Shown here piece after piece: positions 1 to 9,061 of a stretch of 64,000 bases of DNA (position 1 is its first letter; every line of letters begins with the position of its first letter). The notes under the pieces are model-generated. The model saw nothing but the letters and a program-made list of their open reading frames with translations. It did no database searches and was not told where the DNA came from. The stretch is from contig NZ_JAGIPR010000006.1 of NCBI RefSeq assembly GCF_017877355.1, positions 124,001 to 188,000 of the forward strand. Direction: 5' to 3'. The position numbers and the translations under genes were made by a program. Origin of the DNA: Chryseobacterium jejuense (lineage in GTDB: Bacteria > Bacteroidota > Bacteroidia > Flavobacteriales > Weeksellaceae).

Positions 1-1172
1 TTCAGGTTTTCAATAAGAACGGCTGAAGCTCCACCACCACCATTACAAATCGCAGCAATACCATACTTACCTCCTTCCTGACGCAATACATTCACTAATG
101 TCGCCATAATCCTTGCTCCGGAGGCTCCAATCGGATGTCCCATAGCTACAGCGCCGCCATATACATTTACTTTGTCCAGATCATAGCCAAGGATCTGCTG
201 ATTGGACAGAATTACAGAAGAATAGGCTTCATTGATTTCAAAATAATCAATATCAGACAGACTAAGTCCCGTGATTTTAAGAACTTTTTGAATAGCAACT
301 GAGGGAGAAGTCGTAAACCATTCCGGGGATTGAGCGGCATCAGCATACGCTATAATTCTAGCCAATGGTTTAAGAGCATACTTCTGTACAGCTTCTGAAG
401 AACCCAATAATAGTGCTGCTGCCCCATCGTTCAGATTACTTGAATTGGCTGCAGTGAGCATACCATCATTTTCAAAAGCCGGTTTAAGCAGGGAAATCTT
501 TTCAGGAATAAGTTTATCTATATCTTCATCTCTTTCTATAAAAACAGCTCCTTTCTTTCCTTCTATTGAGATACTGAACAATTCAGCATTGAATTTGTTT
601 CCGGCTGCTGCTTCCTGAGCTCTTTGGTAGGACATTAAAGCATAATCATCCAGTTGTTGCCTTGTTAAGCCGTATTTTTTAACGCCTAACTCTGCAGCAC
701 TTCCCATGTGAAAATCATGATACACATCCCAAAGACCATCTTTTATCAACCCATCTGTAAATTGGGTATCTCCCAATTTCTGACCTTTCCGTAGATAATT
801 ATAGTGAGGCACATTGCTCATGCTTTCCATTCCGCCTGTCATAACAAGATTTTCCAATCCGAGTTGGATCTGCTGTGCTCCGATCATTGCTGCTTTCATT
901 CCGGAAGCACACACTTTATTAACCGTTGTAGCATCTTTGTCTACCGGAATTTTTGAAAAAATAGCGGCCTGCCTCGCTGGTGACTGCCCTACACCTGCAC
1001 TTAAAACATTTCCCATGTATACACTATCTATATTTTCCGGGGAAATCAATACACTTTCATAAGTCTTTTGTATAGCCATAGCTCCCAGCTGAGACGCTGT
1101 AAAATTGGACAGACTTCCCATAAAACCTCCAATAGGAGTTCTTTTTGCTGCAATAATGAATGCTTCTTTCAT
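1..1172 (-). CDS. Thiolase (acetyl-CoA C-acyltransferase), 3' end cut by window edge
   Basis: From the ATG at 1172 the minus strand reads 390 codons without a stop and leaves the window at base 1. The last visible residues, GGGGASAVLIENL, are the usual thiolase C-terminus, so only a few codons are missing. The enzyme condenses or cleaves acyl-CoA/acetyl-CoA units in fatty-acid oxidation or acetoacetyl-CoA metabolism. Visible active-site elements are the nucleophilic Cys88 in VNKVCASGMK, NEAY, the histidine in GHPIGASGA and the second cysteine in CNGGGG. Substrate chain length cannot be decided from sequence. Two palindromes resembling TetR-family operators lie 21-106 bp upstream, which suggests control by a FadR/TetR-like repressor encoded elsewhere. 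Confidence 0.95.
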   Translation of the reverse strand, partial: MKEAFIIAAKRTPIGGFMGSLSNFTASQLGAMAIQKTYESVLISPENIDSVYMGNVLSAGVGQSPARQAAIFSKIPVDKDATTVNKVCASGMKAAMIGAQQIQLGLENLVMTGGMESMSNVPHYNYLRKGQKLGDTQFTDGLIKDGLWDVYHDFHMGSAAELGVKKYGLTRQQLDDYALMSYQRAQEAAAGNKFNAELFSISIEGKKGAVFIERDEDIDKLIPEKISLLKPAFENDGMLTAANSSNLNDGAAALLLGSSEAVQKYALKPLARIIAYADAAQSPEWFTTSPSVAIQKVLKITGLSLSDIDYFEINEAYSSVILSNQQILGYDLDKVNVYGGAVAMGHPIGASGARIMATLVNVLRQEGGKYGIAAICNGGGGASAVLIENL

Positions 1173-1192
1173 AGTTTTGTTTATTTAAAAAA

Positions 1193-1206
1193 ATACCAAT
1201 CGGTAT
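1193..1206. promoter_or_regulatory. Probable TetR-type operator, proximal copy
   Basis: ATACC-AATC-GGTAT is an inverted repeat 21 bp upstream of the thiolase ATG. It resembles TetR-family operators that control fatty-acid degradation genes. A second copy lies 70 bp further out, centre to centre. The regulator itself is not in the window. Confidence 0.55.
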
Positions 1207-1260
1207 ATTAAGGGGTGAAAATTTCCATTTATTTTACTATTCAGACAAATATAACAAAAA

Positions 1261-1278
1261 ATATACTGATCGGTATAT
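1261..1278. promoter_or_regulatory. Probable TetR-type operator, distal copy
   Basis: ATATACTGATCGGTATAT is a palindrome with one mismatched pair around a central GATC. It shares the GGTAT half-site with the proximal copy. Two similar sites in one short promoter region make chance less likely. Confidence 0.55.
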
Positions 1279-1440
1279 TTATAAAGCAAAAAAAGATGAA
1301 ACTAATTTAAATGCCTCATCCTGTACATACTTCTATGAGCTTCGTTAATGAAATATAGTAAAGAATTCTGAATATAGAGATTCTTCGCTGCTCTCAGAAT
1401 GACAAAAGACTGTTTTTGTCATTTAAGCTAGTATCATTTC

Positions 1441-1941
1441 TTATTCTCTGCTTAACTGATCCAGCTTTTTTAGCAAGGTAGGAATTCTGTAAGGGCCATG
1501 CATTTGTTCTACATTTGCCTTCACATAATCTACATCTATTCCTTTCGCTGTTACAAAAAGCGGTGTTTTACTATCACCACGCAGAACATTTCTTCTTTGG
1601 GAATCTGGTGTTGTAAATTCATTTTTGGCAATGCCTATTACCGGATATTTCTCATGTAACGCTTCATAAAGATGTCCTCCCAGTCCTATTTTCCCATCAT
1701 TATCAAGGGTAACATATCCGTCAACGATGATAATATCTTCTTCTTTTACTACTATTTTATTGAGTAAGCTCAGAATACATGGCAGTTCTCTTTTGTAGAA
1801 GGCACCGCTTTCATATCCTGAACTGATGGATGTCTGCTCTGTAAAGATTTCGACTTCCCGGTCGGATGTCCAGTCTTCAAAAGCAATACATACGGTATTA
1901 GCATAGTCTTCATAATAGTAAGTATCAAATGCGTAAATCAT
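1441..1941 (-). CDS. Endonuclease V-like protein, divergent
   Basis: The 166-residue protein follows the endonuclease V (deoxyinosine nuclease) layout but is shorter than the usual 220 or so residues. Asp6 in the first strand (IYAFDTYY), Glu52 in a Y-x-x-G-x-x-x-x-R-E-L-P segment and Asp74 in IIIVDG correspond to the three catalytic acids of the family. The later block VIGIAKNEF matches the family's GVAK segment. The usual histidine-rich stretch after the VDG is replaced by YVTLDNDGKIGLGGH, so substrate and activity may differ. It stands alone, with about 300 bp free on the promoter side. Family assignment is from motif order only. Confidence 0.7.
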   Translation of the reverse strand: MIYAFDTYYYEDYANTVCIAFEDWTSDREVEIFTEQTSISSGYESGAFYKRELPCILSLLNKIVVKEEDIIIVDGYVTLDNDGKIGLGGHLYEALHEKYPVIGIAKNEFTTPDSQRRNVLRGDSKTPLFVTAKGIDVDYVKANVEQMHGPYRIPTLLKKLDQLSRE

Positions 1942-2244
1942 TTTGTTTTAATTATACAGCCAAGATAAACCATCTATCGATAGCAAGCAAAAAGTCTGTA
2001 CAACTAATGAATAGTTATTTTTCAGAAAATTTACTTTTTGATAATAGATCTTAGCAAATAAGAGCCAGTACAACTTTGCTTGATAAAAAAATCACTTCCT
2101 TATAATTTTTGACCACAGATGACTCTACTTATTCCTTTGCAAATAATTATAAAAAATCTGTGAAAATCAGGAAAACCTGTGGTTGATATTTTTTAGGTCT
2201 TTACTGGATTTTTTTTTTGAAGCCTATTTCAATGATTTTCCGGA
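1942..2244. other. Intergenic gap, 303 bp, with one imperfect inverted repeat
   Basis: No coding sequence is visible. Around 2112-2195 an element begins gaccacagatg and ends aacctgtggt, so its ends are complementary. It also holds an aaatctgtgaaaatc segment of the kind dispersed through flavobacterial intergenic DNA. No terminator with a clean T-run was seen for the upstream VOC gene. Confidence 0.4.
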
Positions 2245-2607
2245 TTAAAAAAACTCACCGAAATGCCATAAAATCCCTGATGGATCGTGTACGAAACACT
2301 CTTTTCCCCAATGCATAGTTCTTACAGGAGTAAGTCTTACATTTTCATATTTATCTGTAAGTTCTAAAGTCAAAAGTTCTTTCCAGAATTCATCTGTACT
2401 GGCTACTTCCATAAAAATCATGGTATTGTCAACCCAGTCTTTTGCATAATAGTCCTGAAGATAAAAACCTATTTCTTCCCTTTTAAACAATGAAAGTTTA
2501 GGCTCAAGGATCACTTCTTCAAATCCCAGATCTTTATAAAAGTTTCTGCTTATCTCAAAGTTCATTGCTCCGATAAAAGGTCTGATGGATTTCAGCTGTG
2601 GTCTCAT
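2245..2607 (-). CDS. VOC (glyoxalase/bleomycin resistance-like) family protein
   Basis: The 120-residue protein has the vicinal-oxygen-chelate layout: an N-terminal IRPFIGAMNFEISRNFYKDLGF start, a middle strand with IGFYLQDYY and a C-terminal HDPSGILWHFGEF ending. This fold occurs in glyoxalases, antibiotic-binding proteins and uncharacterised enzymes. The canonical metal ligands are only partly recognisable, so binding or catalysis is not assigned. Its ATG overlaps the stop of the upstream GNAT gene by four bases (ATGA), so the two are probably cotranscribed and translationally coupled. Confidence 0.8.
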   Translation of the reverse strand: MRPQLKSIRPFIGAMNFEISRNFYKDLGFEEVILEPKLSLFKREEIGFYLQDYYAKDWVDNTMIFMEVASTDEFWKELLTLELTDKYENVRLTPVRTMHWGKECFVHDPSGILWHFGEFF

Positions 2608-3053
2608 ACTATTCTATCTTTCCAGTTATCGTAGGTCATTTCAAACTTGATCTCGTTTTTCCCATGAACTCCAATTTCTTTCCAGCCTGATTTCCTATAA
2701 AAAGTTTCGGCTCTTGTCTGAGGCGAGGTTCCAAGCCAAATATGCTCCTTTGTCTGCTCAAAATACCAATCAAGCATTATATCATGGAGCTTCCTTCCAA
2801 CCCTTTTGTTTTCAAAATCAGGATGTACAAACAATGCCCAGACATTCTTTTCTTGCAGATCAACAATCGAAAAGCCTGCAATCTGTCCTTCTGCTTCGCC
2901 CACCCAGCCTTTTCCTCTTTCAAACATAAACAGCTCACAATCTCTGTCTGTAACCAGTCCGGGATCTGATAAGGTATTTTCCTTCACTGCATTTCTTATG
3001 ACCTGAATTTGAGGGATATCTTCTAATCTGGCTTCACGGGTTATTATATTCAT
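2604..3053 (-). CDS. GNAT family N-acetyltransferase
   Basis: The start at 3053 (MNIITREARLEDIPQI) gives 149 residues and fits the family's first beta strand; a start 57 bp upstream would add a tail with no family similarity. The acetyl-CoA-binding region reads VHPDFENKRVGRKLHDIMLDW, with R/Q-x-x-G-x-G/K variation, followed by the FYRKSGWKEIG strand typical of the fold. The acceptor substrate is unknown. It is the first gene of a two-gene unit with the VOC protein. Confidence 0.85.
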   Translation of the reverse strand: MNIITREARLEDIPQIQVIRNAVKENTLSDPGLVTDRDCELFMFERGKGWVGEAEGQIAGFSIVDLQEKNVWALFVHPDFENKRVGRKLHDIMLDWYFEQTKEHIWLGTSPQTRAETFYRKSGWKEIGVHGKNEIKFEMTYDNWKDRIV

Positions 3054-3205
3054 AGATAAAAATAAGTTAAGTTTTGAATATGACAAAGGTGCAAAAAATA
3101 TGTTTATCAAATTAACTTAAAGAATACTATCTATCCTTAAAAATCTGAATACATGATTCCCTGCACCTCAGGATGTAAGTTATAGTCTAATTAAACTCGT
3201 TATCC

Positions 3206-4246
3206 TTATTTTTTATCTACCACAATTCTGTCTGCTCTATTCGCAATATCCCATGCCGTAGTAAAAACAAGTTGAGTTCTTTTTTCCAATAGTTTATAAT
3301 CAATTTTATCTGGCTTATCCGTTGGTTTATGATAATCTTCATGAATTCCGTCGAAGAAGAATGCTACCGGAACATTGTTTTTAGCAAAATTATAATGATC
3401 TGAACGATAATATAACTGTTGAGGATCATTAAGATCATCATATTTATAGTTCAGTTCAAGGTTGTTGGTCTTTTTGTTAGCTACCTCATTAATAACTTTA
3501 AGTTCGGAGCTTAACATATCGGAACCTATCACATATACATATTGTTTTCCTCTGTTGTCAGGATCGTCACGTCCAATCATATCAATGTTAAGGTCAACAA
3601 CGGTATTCGCTAATGGAAAAACCGGGTTATCGGTATAGTATTCTGAACCGAATAAGCCATGTTCTTCGCCTGTTACATGAAGAAACAAGACAGATCTTTT
3701 AGGACCTTTCCCTGCCTTTTTAGCTTCCTGGAAGGCTTTAGCCATTTCCATCACAGCAACCGTTCCGCTTCCGTCATCATCAGCTCCATTATATACTACC
3801 CCATTTTTTGTTCCCACATGGTCATAATGTGCAGAAACCACCACAATTTCTTCGGGTTTTTCACTTCCTTCAATGAAAGCCAGAATATTTTCCGAATCCG
3901 GAAGATTACCACCGCCTCTTTTTTTCATAAAATCCGAAGGAACTTTCTGATAATAAGATCCTAGCGCCTTTGGATAAGAAACCCCAAGACTTTTATAATA
4001 GTTAACAATATACTCTCCCGCTTTTTTCTGCCCTTTGCTACCGGTATCTCTGCCTTCCATCTCATCTGAGGCAATAACATACAGGTTTTTCTTTAAGTCC
4101 TCTGCCTTAATCATCTTGTAAGCATCGGCAAACGCTTTATCATGTTTTACTGCAACAGGGTTTGCGGATACACCATCAGCAACCTGTGCCGTTCCGCAAC
4201 TCGTCATCAAAGCAAGAGCAAATAACGGAATAAGTAGTTTTTTCAT
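3206..4246 (-). CDS. Secreted M28 family zinc aminopeptidase, lipoprotein
   Basis: MKKLLIPLFALALMTSC is a lipoprotein signal with the lipidated cysteine at residue 17. The M28 domain follows. Likely metal ligands and catalytic residues are His140 (SAHYDHVG), Asp156 (GADDDGSG), the Glu194-Glu195 pair (TGEEHG), Asp222 (NIDMIGRD) and a late histidine in RSDHYNFA. Proteins of this kind remove N-terminal amino acids from peptides outside the cytoplasm. The 346-residue length fits a single-domain enzyme, with no PA insertion or sorting domain. It is flanked by gaps of over 90 bp and is likely monocistronic. Confidence 0.92.
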   Translation of the reverse strand: MKKLLIPLFALALMTSCGTAQVADGVSANPVAVKHDKAFADAYKMIKAEDLKKNLYVIASDEMEGRDTGSKGQKKAGEYIVNYYKSLGVSYPKALGSYYQKVPSDFMKKRGGGNLPDSENILAFIEGSEKPEEIVVVSAHYDHVGTKNGVVYNGADDDGSGTVAVMEMAKAFQEAKKAGKGPKRSVLFLHVTGEEHGLFGSEYYTDNPVFPLANTVVDLNIDMIGRDDPDNRGKQYVYVIGSDMLSSELKVINEVANKKTNNLELNYKYDDLNDPQQLYYRSDHYNFAKNNVPVAFFFDGIHEDYHKPTDKPDKIDYKLLEKRTQLVFTTAWDIANRADRIVVDKK

Positions 4247-4450
4247 ACTGAATAATTTTCTTAAAAATAATAATTTTTATTGAATCTGGAATATACAGGA
4301 GAAGATCCTGCAAAGTAATTCCCAACAAGCAGACATTGGAAACTCCTACAATGTATCATCAGCCTCTCTTTACAATATAGAATATTCATAAAATAGAAAT
4401 AAATTTTATCATATTTAAAAAAATAACCCCAATCCAATATCATTTTTTAT

Positions 4451-4458
4451 TATTTTTG
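4451..4458 (+). promoter_or_regulatory. -7 promoter element for the aminotransferase
   Basis: TATTTTTG fits the Bacteroidota -7 consensus TAnnTTTG and ends 17 bases before the ATG at 4476. No clear -33 TTG is visible at the usual distance. Confidence 0.5.
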
Positions 4459-4475
4459 ACTAAAATACAAAATAG

Positions 4476-5615
4476 ATGAAAGAAATTCAAGGGTTTACTC
4501 ATTATTCCTTTTTTACCGAAATGTCTGAACTAGCCACAAAACACGGAAGTTTTGATCTTTCACTGGGCTTACCTGATTTTGATATTGATGAACGCCTGAA
4601 ATTCTTTTTAAAAGAGGCTTCTGATATCGATACTCATCATTATGAACCTCTTGCTGGAAACCCTTTATTAATCGAAAATATTATCAGTTTTAACAATAAA
4701 AGGAAAAACAGTATTTCTTTAAAAGCAAATGAAATAACTATTGTACCCTGTGCAACTTTTGCTTTATATACCGCACTTAAATCTATTTTGAATCAGGGAG
4801 ATGAAGTTGTCATCGTTCAGCCTTCTTATTATACTTATGCTCCTTCTGTTGTGATGAACGGGGGCATTCCTGTTTATTACGACCTTGAATTCGACTTTAC
4901 CATAAACTGGACCCAATTTAAAGCCTGCATCTCTGAAAAGACCAAAGCAATTATCATCAATTCTCCACAAAATCCAACCGGAAAAGTATGGAAACAGAAT
5001 GATTGGAAACATTTGTATGAATTGATAAGCAACCGGGAAATCTATTTAATTTCGGAAGAGATCTACGATACTTATTGTTTTGATGAAGCGGAACATTACA
5101 GTTCATTTATTCATCCTGAGCTTAGAAACAGAACATTCTGTATCTTTTCATTCGGGAAAATGTTTCATACTTCAGGATGGAAAGTAAGTTATATGCTCGC
5201 TTCAGAAGAGTTAACAACCTTATTCAGAAATCATCAGCAGTACATTTCCTATAGTGCCAACGCCCCAGCTCAATATGCCCTGGCAAAGTATCTGGAAGTA
5301 TTTGATACTTCGGAAAACAAAAAAATAATGCAGCGAAAACGGGATATTTTTAATCAATTACTTAAAGAAACGCCTCTTTACATTGAGCAAGAAGCTGAGG
5401 GAAGTGTTTTTCAAATTGTTAACTTCAGAAACGTTTCCAAGACCATGACGGATGTAGAGTTTTCAAAATGGCTGACCATTGATAAAAAGGTAGCCTGTCT
5501 TCCACTTTCGGCTTTTTATAATTCCAGACAGAATTCAGATTATATCCGGTTCAGCTTTGCCAAAAAAGATGAAGTGATTATTCAGGCATTGGAGCATCTG
5601 AGAAAGAATCTATAA
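4476..5615 (+). CDS. PLP-dependent aminotransferase, class I/II (methionine aminotransferase-like)
   Basis: The 379-residue fold-type I aminotransferase has DLSLGLPDFD near the N-terminus, the substrate segment SPQNPTGKVW, EEIYD (PLP-binding Asp/Tyr) and the Schiff-base lysine in SFGKMFHTSGWKVSYM. The C-terminal YIRFSFAKKDEVI contains the arginine that usually binds the substrate carboxylate. The arrangement matches the YbdL/kynurenine aminotransferase branch, which prefers methionine or aromatic amino acids. The first residues are shorter than in many relatives, but the promoter box directly upstream leaves little room for an earlier start. Confidence 0.9.
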   Translation: MKEIQGFTHYSFFTEMSELATKHGSFDLSLGLPDFDIDERLKFFLKEASDIDTHHYEPLAGNPLLIENIISFNNKRKNSISLKANEITIVPCATFALYTALKSILNQGDEVVIVQPSYYTYAPSVVMNGGIPVYYDLEFDFTINWTQFKACISEKTKAIIINSPQNPTGKVWKQNDWKHLYELISNREIYLISEEIYDTYCFDEAEHYSSFIHPELRNRTFCIFSFGKMFHTSGWKVSYMLASEELTTLFRNHQQYISYSANAPAQYALAKYLEVFDTSENKKIMQRKRDIFNQLLKETPLYIEQEAEGSVFQIVNFRNVSKTMTDVEFSKWLTIDKKVACLPLSAFYNSRQNSDYIRFSFAKKDEVIIQALEHLRKNL

Positions 5616-5982
5616 CAGTCATACGCTTTTACTGGATTGGACATCGCAAAAGACGCCAAAATTATTTTAAAAAGACGTTTTTAAGGCGCAAGAATATTTC
5701 GACTTCGCTCAATATAAGATTTTCAGCAAGAAAGACAGCTAATATTTTGCCACGAATAAAAACCTTTCACTTTCTACAAGATTCTATACTCCTATATGGT
5801 TCAAAAAAATATTTAAACCCCATATTCGTAAAACTAAGCATACATTATGTTATTCGTTCATTCGTAGCATTAAAATAAGAAGTAAAAAATTTTATCACAG
5901 ATAAAATCCTAGTGCTTTAAAAATATGATTTCGATATTTCAAGCTCTTTACATCCTTTGCGCTACTCCAACAAAACATAAAA
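5616..5982. repeat. Dispersed non-coding repeat, GCGCAA family, copy 1
   Basis: No gene is visible in this 367 bp stretch. About 5640-5960 shares landmarks in the same order with 30005-30272: a cgcaaaagacgc start, the block tttttaaggcgcaa, gccacgaataa, and a cctttgcgc...tccaaca end. The two ends are partly complementary. This looks like a degenerate non-autonomous repeat rather than a coding remnant. Confidence 0.5.
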
Positions 5983-6006
5983 AAAGCACCGCTAATGCAG
6001 TGCTTT
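5983..6006 (-). terminator. Terminator of hppA
   Basis: The stem AAAGCAC/GTGCTTT lies 21 bp past the hppA stop. On the minus strand it is followed by a T-rich run. Confidence 0.8.
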
Positions 6007-6027
6007 AGTATTATTGATTAATATTGA

Positions 6028-8754
6028 TTAAAGAGCCAGAACTCTCACATCAATTCTTCTGTTTTTGGCTTTACATTCATCTGTATCATTGGCTTCACAA
6101 ATTGGATGCTGTGAACCATACCCTTCTGCTTCAATTCTATCGGCCGAGATTCCCAACTCCAACAGCTTAAGTTTTGCAGTCTGAGCTCTCAGATTAGATA
6201 ACTTCTGATTGCTTTCTTCATTACCGCTGTTATCTGTATACCCTCCTAATTTTACTTTCAGATCAGGATATGCATTTAAAATTTCCGCAATATTGTTCAG
6301 CTGTAGCTCATAGCCTGTTTTAAAATCACTTGATCCTGTTTCAAAATAAAGATTTTCGATGGTATACCATTTGTTAGGGTCCAGAATAGCCTTATCTTTT
6401 TGATTAACGGCATTATAAAGCTGATATAACTGACTGGTTTCACCTAGTTCAATTGTTTTTCCACCTTTCAGTTTTACTTTTTGCAGATTTCCCGTTTCAT
6501 ATACAAAGTCTCCACTTTCATTAAGATGCCCTTTCACTTCACCCGGAGCAACGGAAGCCTTAAGATTTGATGATGTTGAGAATGTTCCTGAGACTCCGGT
6601 TAAGCTTTCTATTTTTGCTTTTCTGTTTGCTTCAATTTTATCCTTATGTATTACTGCTAAAGTAGGTGCAATCACCAATGAAACAATTGACATCAGTTTA
6701 ATCAGAATATTCATTGATGGTCCGGAAGTATCTTTAAAAGGATCTCCTACCGTATCTCCTGTTACAGAAGCCTTATGGGGTTCTGAACCTTTATAATACA
6801 TCTTACCATTGATCTCAACCCCTTTCTCAAATGATTTTTTTGCATTATCCCAAGCACCTCCGGCATTGTTCTGAAACATTCCCATCAGTACGCCACATAC
6901 AGTAGCTCCAGCAAGAAAACCTCCTAATACTTCAGGACCAAAGATAAACCCGATCAGTAATGGTGAAATAATCGCAATAGCTCCCGGCAACATCATTTTT
7001 CGGATAGATGCATCAGTAGAAATCGCAACGCACTTTTCATACTCCGGCTGGGCTTTTCCTTCTAAAATTCCGGGAATTTCACGGAACTGCCTTCTTACTT
7101 CTTCTACCATCGCCATGGCGGCTTGTCCAACGGCTGTGATGGCTAATGAAGAGAATATAAACGGGATCATTCCACCAACAAAGAGACCTGCCAGAACATC
7201 AGCTCTGTAAATATCAATACCATCAATACCTGCAATTCCTACAAAGGCTGCAAACAATGCCAGTGCAGTTAACGCTGCAGAAGCAATAGCAAACCCTTTT
7301 CCTGTAGCTGCCGTTGTATTTCCTACAGCATCCAAAATATCGGTTCTTTCACGAACTTCTTTAGGGAGCTCACTCATTTCAGCAATACCTCCAGCATTAT
7401 CTGCAATGGGACCGAAAGCATCAATAGCTAACTGCATTGCTGTAGTGGCCATCATTCCGGCAGCGGCAATCGCAACTCCATATAATCCGGCACATAGATA
7501 AGATCCGTAAATACCTCCCGCGAGTACAAGAATCGGAAGTAATGTTGATTCCATTCCTACAGAAAGTCCGCCGATAATATTAGTGGCATGTCCGGTTGAA
7601 GACTGTCTCACAATACTGGAAACGGGTCTTTTCCCCATCGCTGTATAATATTCTGTAATAATACTCATCAGGGTTCCCACAACCAATCCAACCATGATGG
7701 CTCCGAATACACCCATTTTTGTAAACTCATGACCTCTTAAAACCATTTTTTCTGGGAGAAGATAGGTTACCAGAAAATAAGAAGCAATGGCTGTAATAAC
7801 AATACTGCCCCAATTTCCTAAATTCAGTGCATTTTGTACACTGGAAGTGGATGAACCCTCATTATCATTGATCTTCACAAATAAAGTTCCTATCATTGAA
7901 AAGATAATTCCTGTTCCTGCAATCAACATGGGTAAAAGAATTGGTGCAAAACCTCCGAATGCATCATCAGAAATTGTTTCTCGTCCCAATACCATTGTTG
8001 CCAATACAGTAGCTACATAAGACCCGAAAAGGTCGGCACCCATCCCTGCAACGTCTCCCACATTATCTCCCACATTATCTGCAATAGTTGCTGGATTTCT
8101 TGGATCATCTTCCGGAATTCCGGCTTCTACTTTCCCTACCAGGTCAGCTCCAACATCTGCTGCTTTTGTATAAATTCCACCACCTACTCTTGCGAAAAGA
8201 GCGATAGATTCAGCACCAAGGGAAAATCCGGTAAGAATTTCTATGGTTGTTTCCATTTCGTGGGAATCTACTGTGACTTCCGGTGCAAAAATCTGTTTAA
8301 TAATTAAAAACAAAGCTCCTAACCCTAACACCGCAAGTCCCGCTACTCCCATTCCCATCACAGAACCTCCTGTAAAAGATACTTTAAGGGCTTTGGACAA
8401 GGACGTCCTTGCTGCTTCTGCAGTTCTTACATTGGCTTTGGTTGCAATTTTCATCCCTATAAAACCGGCTGTAGCAGAAAAAATAGCTCCTACTGCAAAG
8501 GCAAGTCCTATACTCCAGTGTGAGTTGGCATTACTTGATCCCATTACTGCTAAAAGAATGGCTACAACGACGACAAAATAGGCTAAGATTTTATATTCGG
8601 CCTTTAAGAAGGCCATGGCACCATCAGCAATATGTCCGCTGATTATTTTCATTTTTTCATTTCCTGCATTCTGTTTACTTACCCAGTTGCTCTGAAGAAA
8701 TGTATAAAGTAAAGCTACGACACCAAAAATTGGCACTAACACAAATAGATCCAT
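6028..8754 (-). CDS. hppA: Membrane-bound ion-pumping pyrophosphatase with C-terminal OmpA domain
   Basis: Residues 1 to about 740 form the multi-helix proton/sodium pyrophosphatase. Signature segments are [20 protein letters not shown] and [21 protein letters not shown] (pyrophosphate and magnesium binding, about 191-246) and [12 protein letters not shown], whose alanine marks the K+-dependent class. The helix-6 glutamate of many pumps is replaced (DLFGSY), while helix 5 has Glu182 in GAESIALF. I recall this pattern from Flavobacterium johnsoniae-type H+-pumping enzymes. Residues about 797-908 are an OmpA-like peptidoglycan-binding domain with GYTDNSG and NRRIDVRV. The usual length is 650-750 residues, so the fusion explains the 908. 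Soluble pyrophosphatase lies just upstream on the same strand. Confidence 0.96.
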   Translation of the reverse strand: MDLFVLVPIFGVVALLYTFLQSNWVSKQNAGNEKMKIISGHIADGAMAFLKAEYKILAYFVVVVAILLAVMGSSNANSHWSIGLAFAVGAIFSATAGFIGMKIATKANVRTAEAARTSLSKALKVSFTGGSVMGMGVAGLAVLGLGALFLIIKQIFAPEVTVDSHEMETTIEILTGFSLGAESIALFARVGGGIYTKAADVGADLVGKVEAGIPEDDPRNPATIADNVGDNVGDVAGMGADLFGSYVATVLATMVLGRETISDDAFGGFAPILLPMLIAGTGIIFSMIGTLFVKINDNEGSSTSSVQNALNLGNWGSIVITAIASYFLVTYLLPEKMVLRGHEFTKMGVFGAIMVGLVVGTLMSIITEYYTAMGKRPVSSIVRQSSTGHATNIIGGLSVGMESTLLPILVLAGGIYGSYLCAGLYGVAIAAAGMMATTAMQLAIDAFGPIADNAGGIAEMSELPKEVRERTDILDAVGNTTAATGKGFAIASAALTALALFAAFVGIAGIDGIDIYRADVLAGLFVGGMIPFIFSSLAITAVGQAAMAMVEEVRRQFREIPGILEGKAQPEYEKCVAISTDASIRKMMLPGAIAIISPLLIGFIFGPEVLGGFLAGATVCGVLMGMFQNNAGGAWDNAKKSFEKGVEINGKMYYKGSEPHKASVTGDTVGDPFKDTSGPSMNILIKLMSIVSLVIAPTLAVIHKDKIEANRKAKIESLTGVSGTFSTSSNLKASVAPGEVKGHLNESGDFVYETGNLQKVKLKGGKTIELGETSQLYQLYNAVNQKDKAILDPNKWYTIENLYFETGSSDFKTGYELQLNNIAEILNAYPDLKVKLGGYTDNSGNEESNQKLSNLRAQTAKLKLLELGISADRIEAEGYGSQHPICEANDTDECKAKNRRIDVRVLAL

Positions 8755-9007
8755 AGTTTAATATTTTTTTGGTAATAGAAAATTAAATATAATAAATAAT
8801 TATCATCAAAACATTAAAAAAATCGCAGACATACAATTACCAATTAAAATAATCTTACATATGGATGATGATTGTATCAAAAATACGGAGGTTTGAGAAT
8901 CAATGTAAAAGCCGATAAAATAAGGTATACAAGTGATTCTTATTTTTTTTAACCATTAAATTAAAATAAGCTTCGCTTTAAGTGGAAACGTTATCTTTAC
9001 TTCAATA
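8755..9007. other. Intergenic leader region upstream of hppA
   Basis: No coding sequence is visible. On the minus strand TATTTTTG (8878-8885) is a possible -7 box, with a TTG 15 bp further upstream, slightly closer than usual. It would give an hppA leader of about 120 bases. With the terminator at 9008 the whole gap is 307 bp. Confidence 0.35.
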
Positions 9008-9041
9008 AAAAAGGATAAACAGTTTCCCGTTTATCCTTTTT
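9008..9041 (-). terminator. Terminator of ppa
   Basis: A perfect 13-bp stem, AAAAAGGATAAAC/GTTTATCCTTTTT, with an 8-base loop sits 20 bp past the ppa stop. Its T-run on the minus strand separates ppa from hppA transcription. Confidence 0.9.
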
Positions 9042-9061
9042 ATTATTTACATCAGAGCGTC

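Noticed and set aside
814..1062. 82-codon plus-strand reading frame
   Set aside because: It lies wholly inside the thiolase gene on the other strand and has no family features.
4261..4443. 60-codon minus-strand reading frame between the M28 and aminotransferase genes
   Set aside because: AT-rich intergenic DNA with a cysteine- and aromatic-rich translation, no start context, and it overlaps the aminotransferase promoter region.
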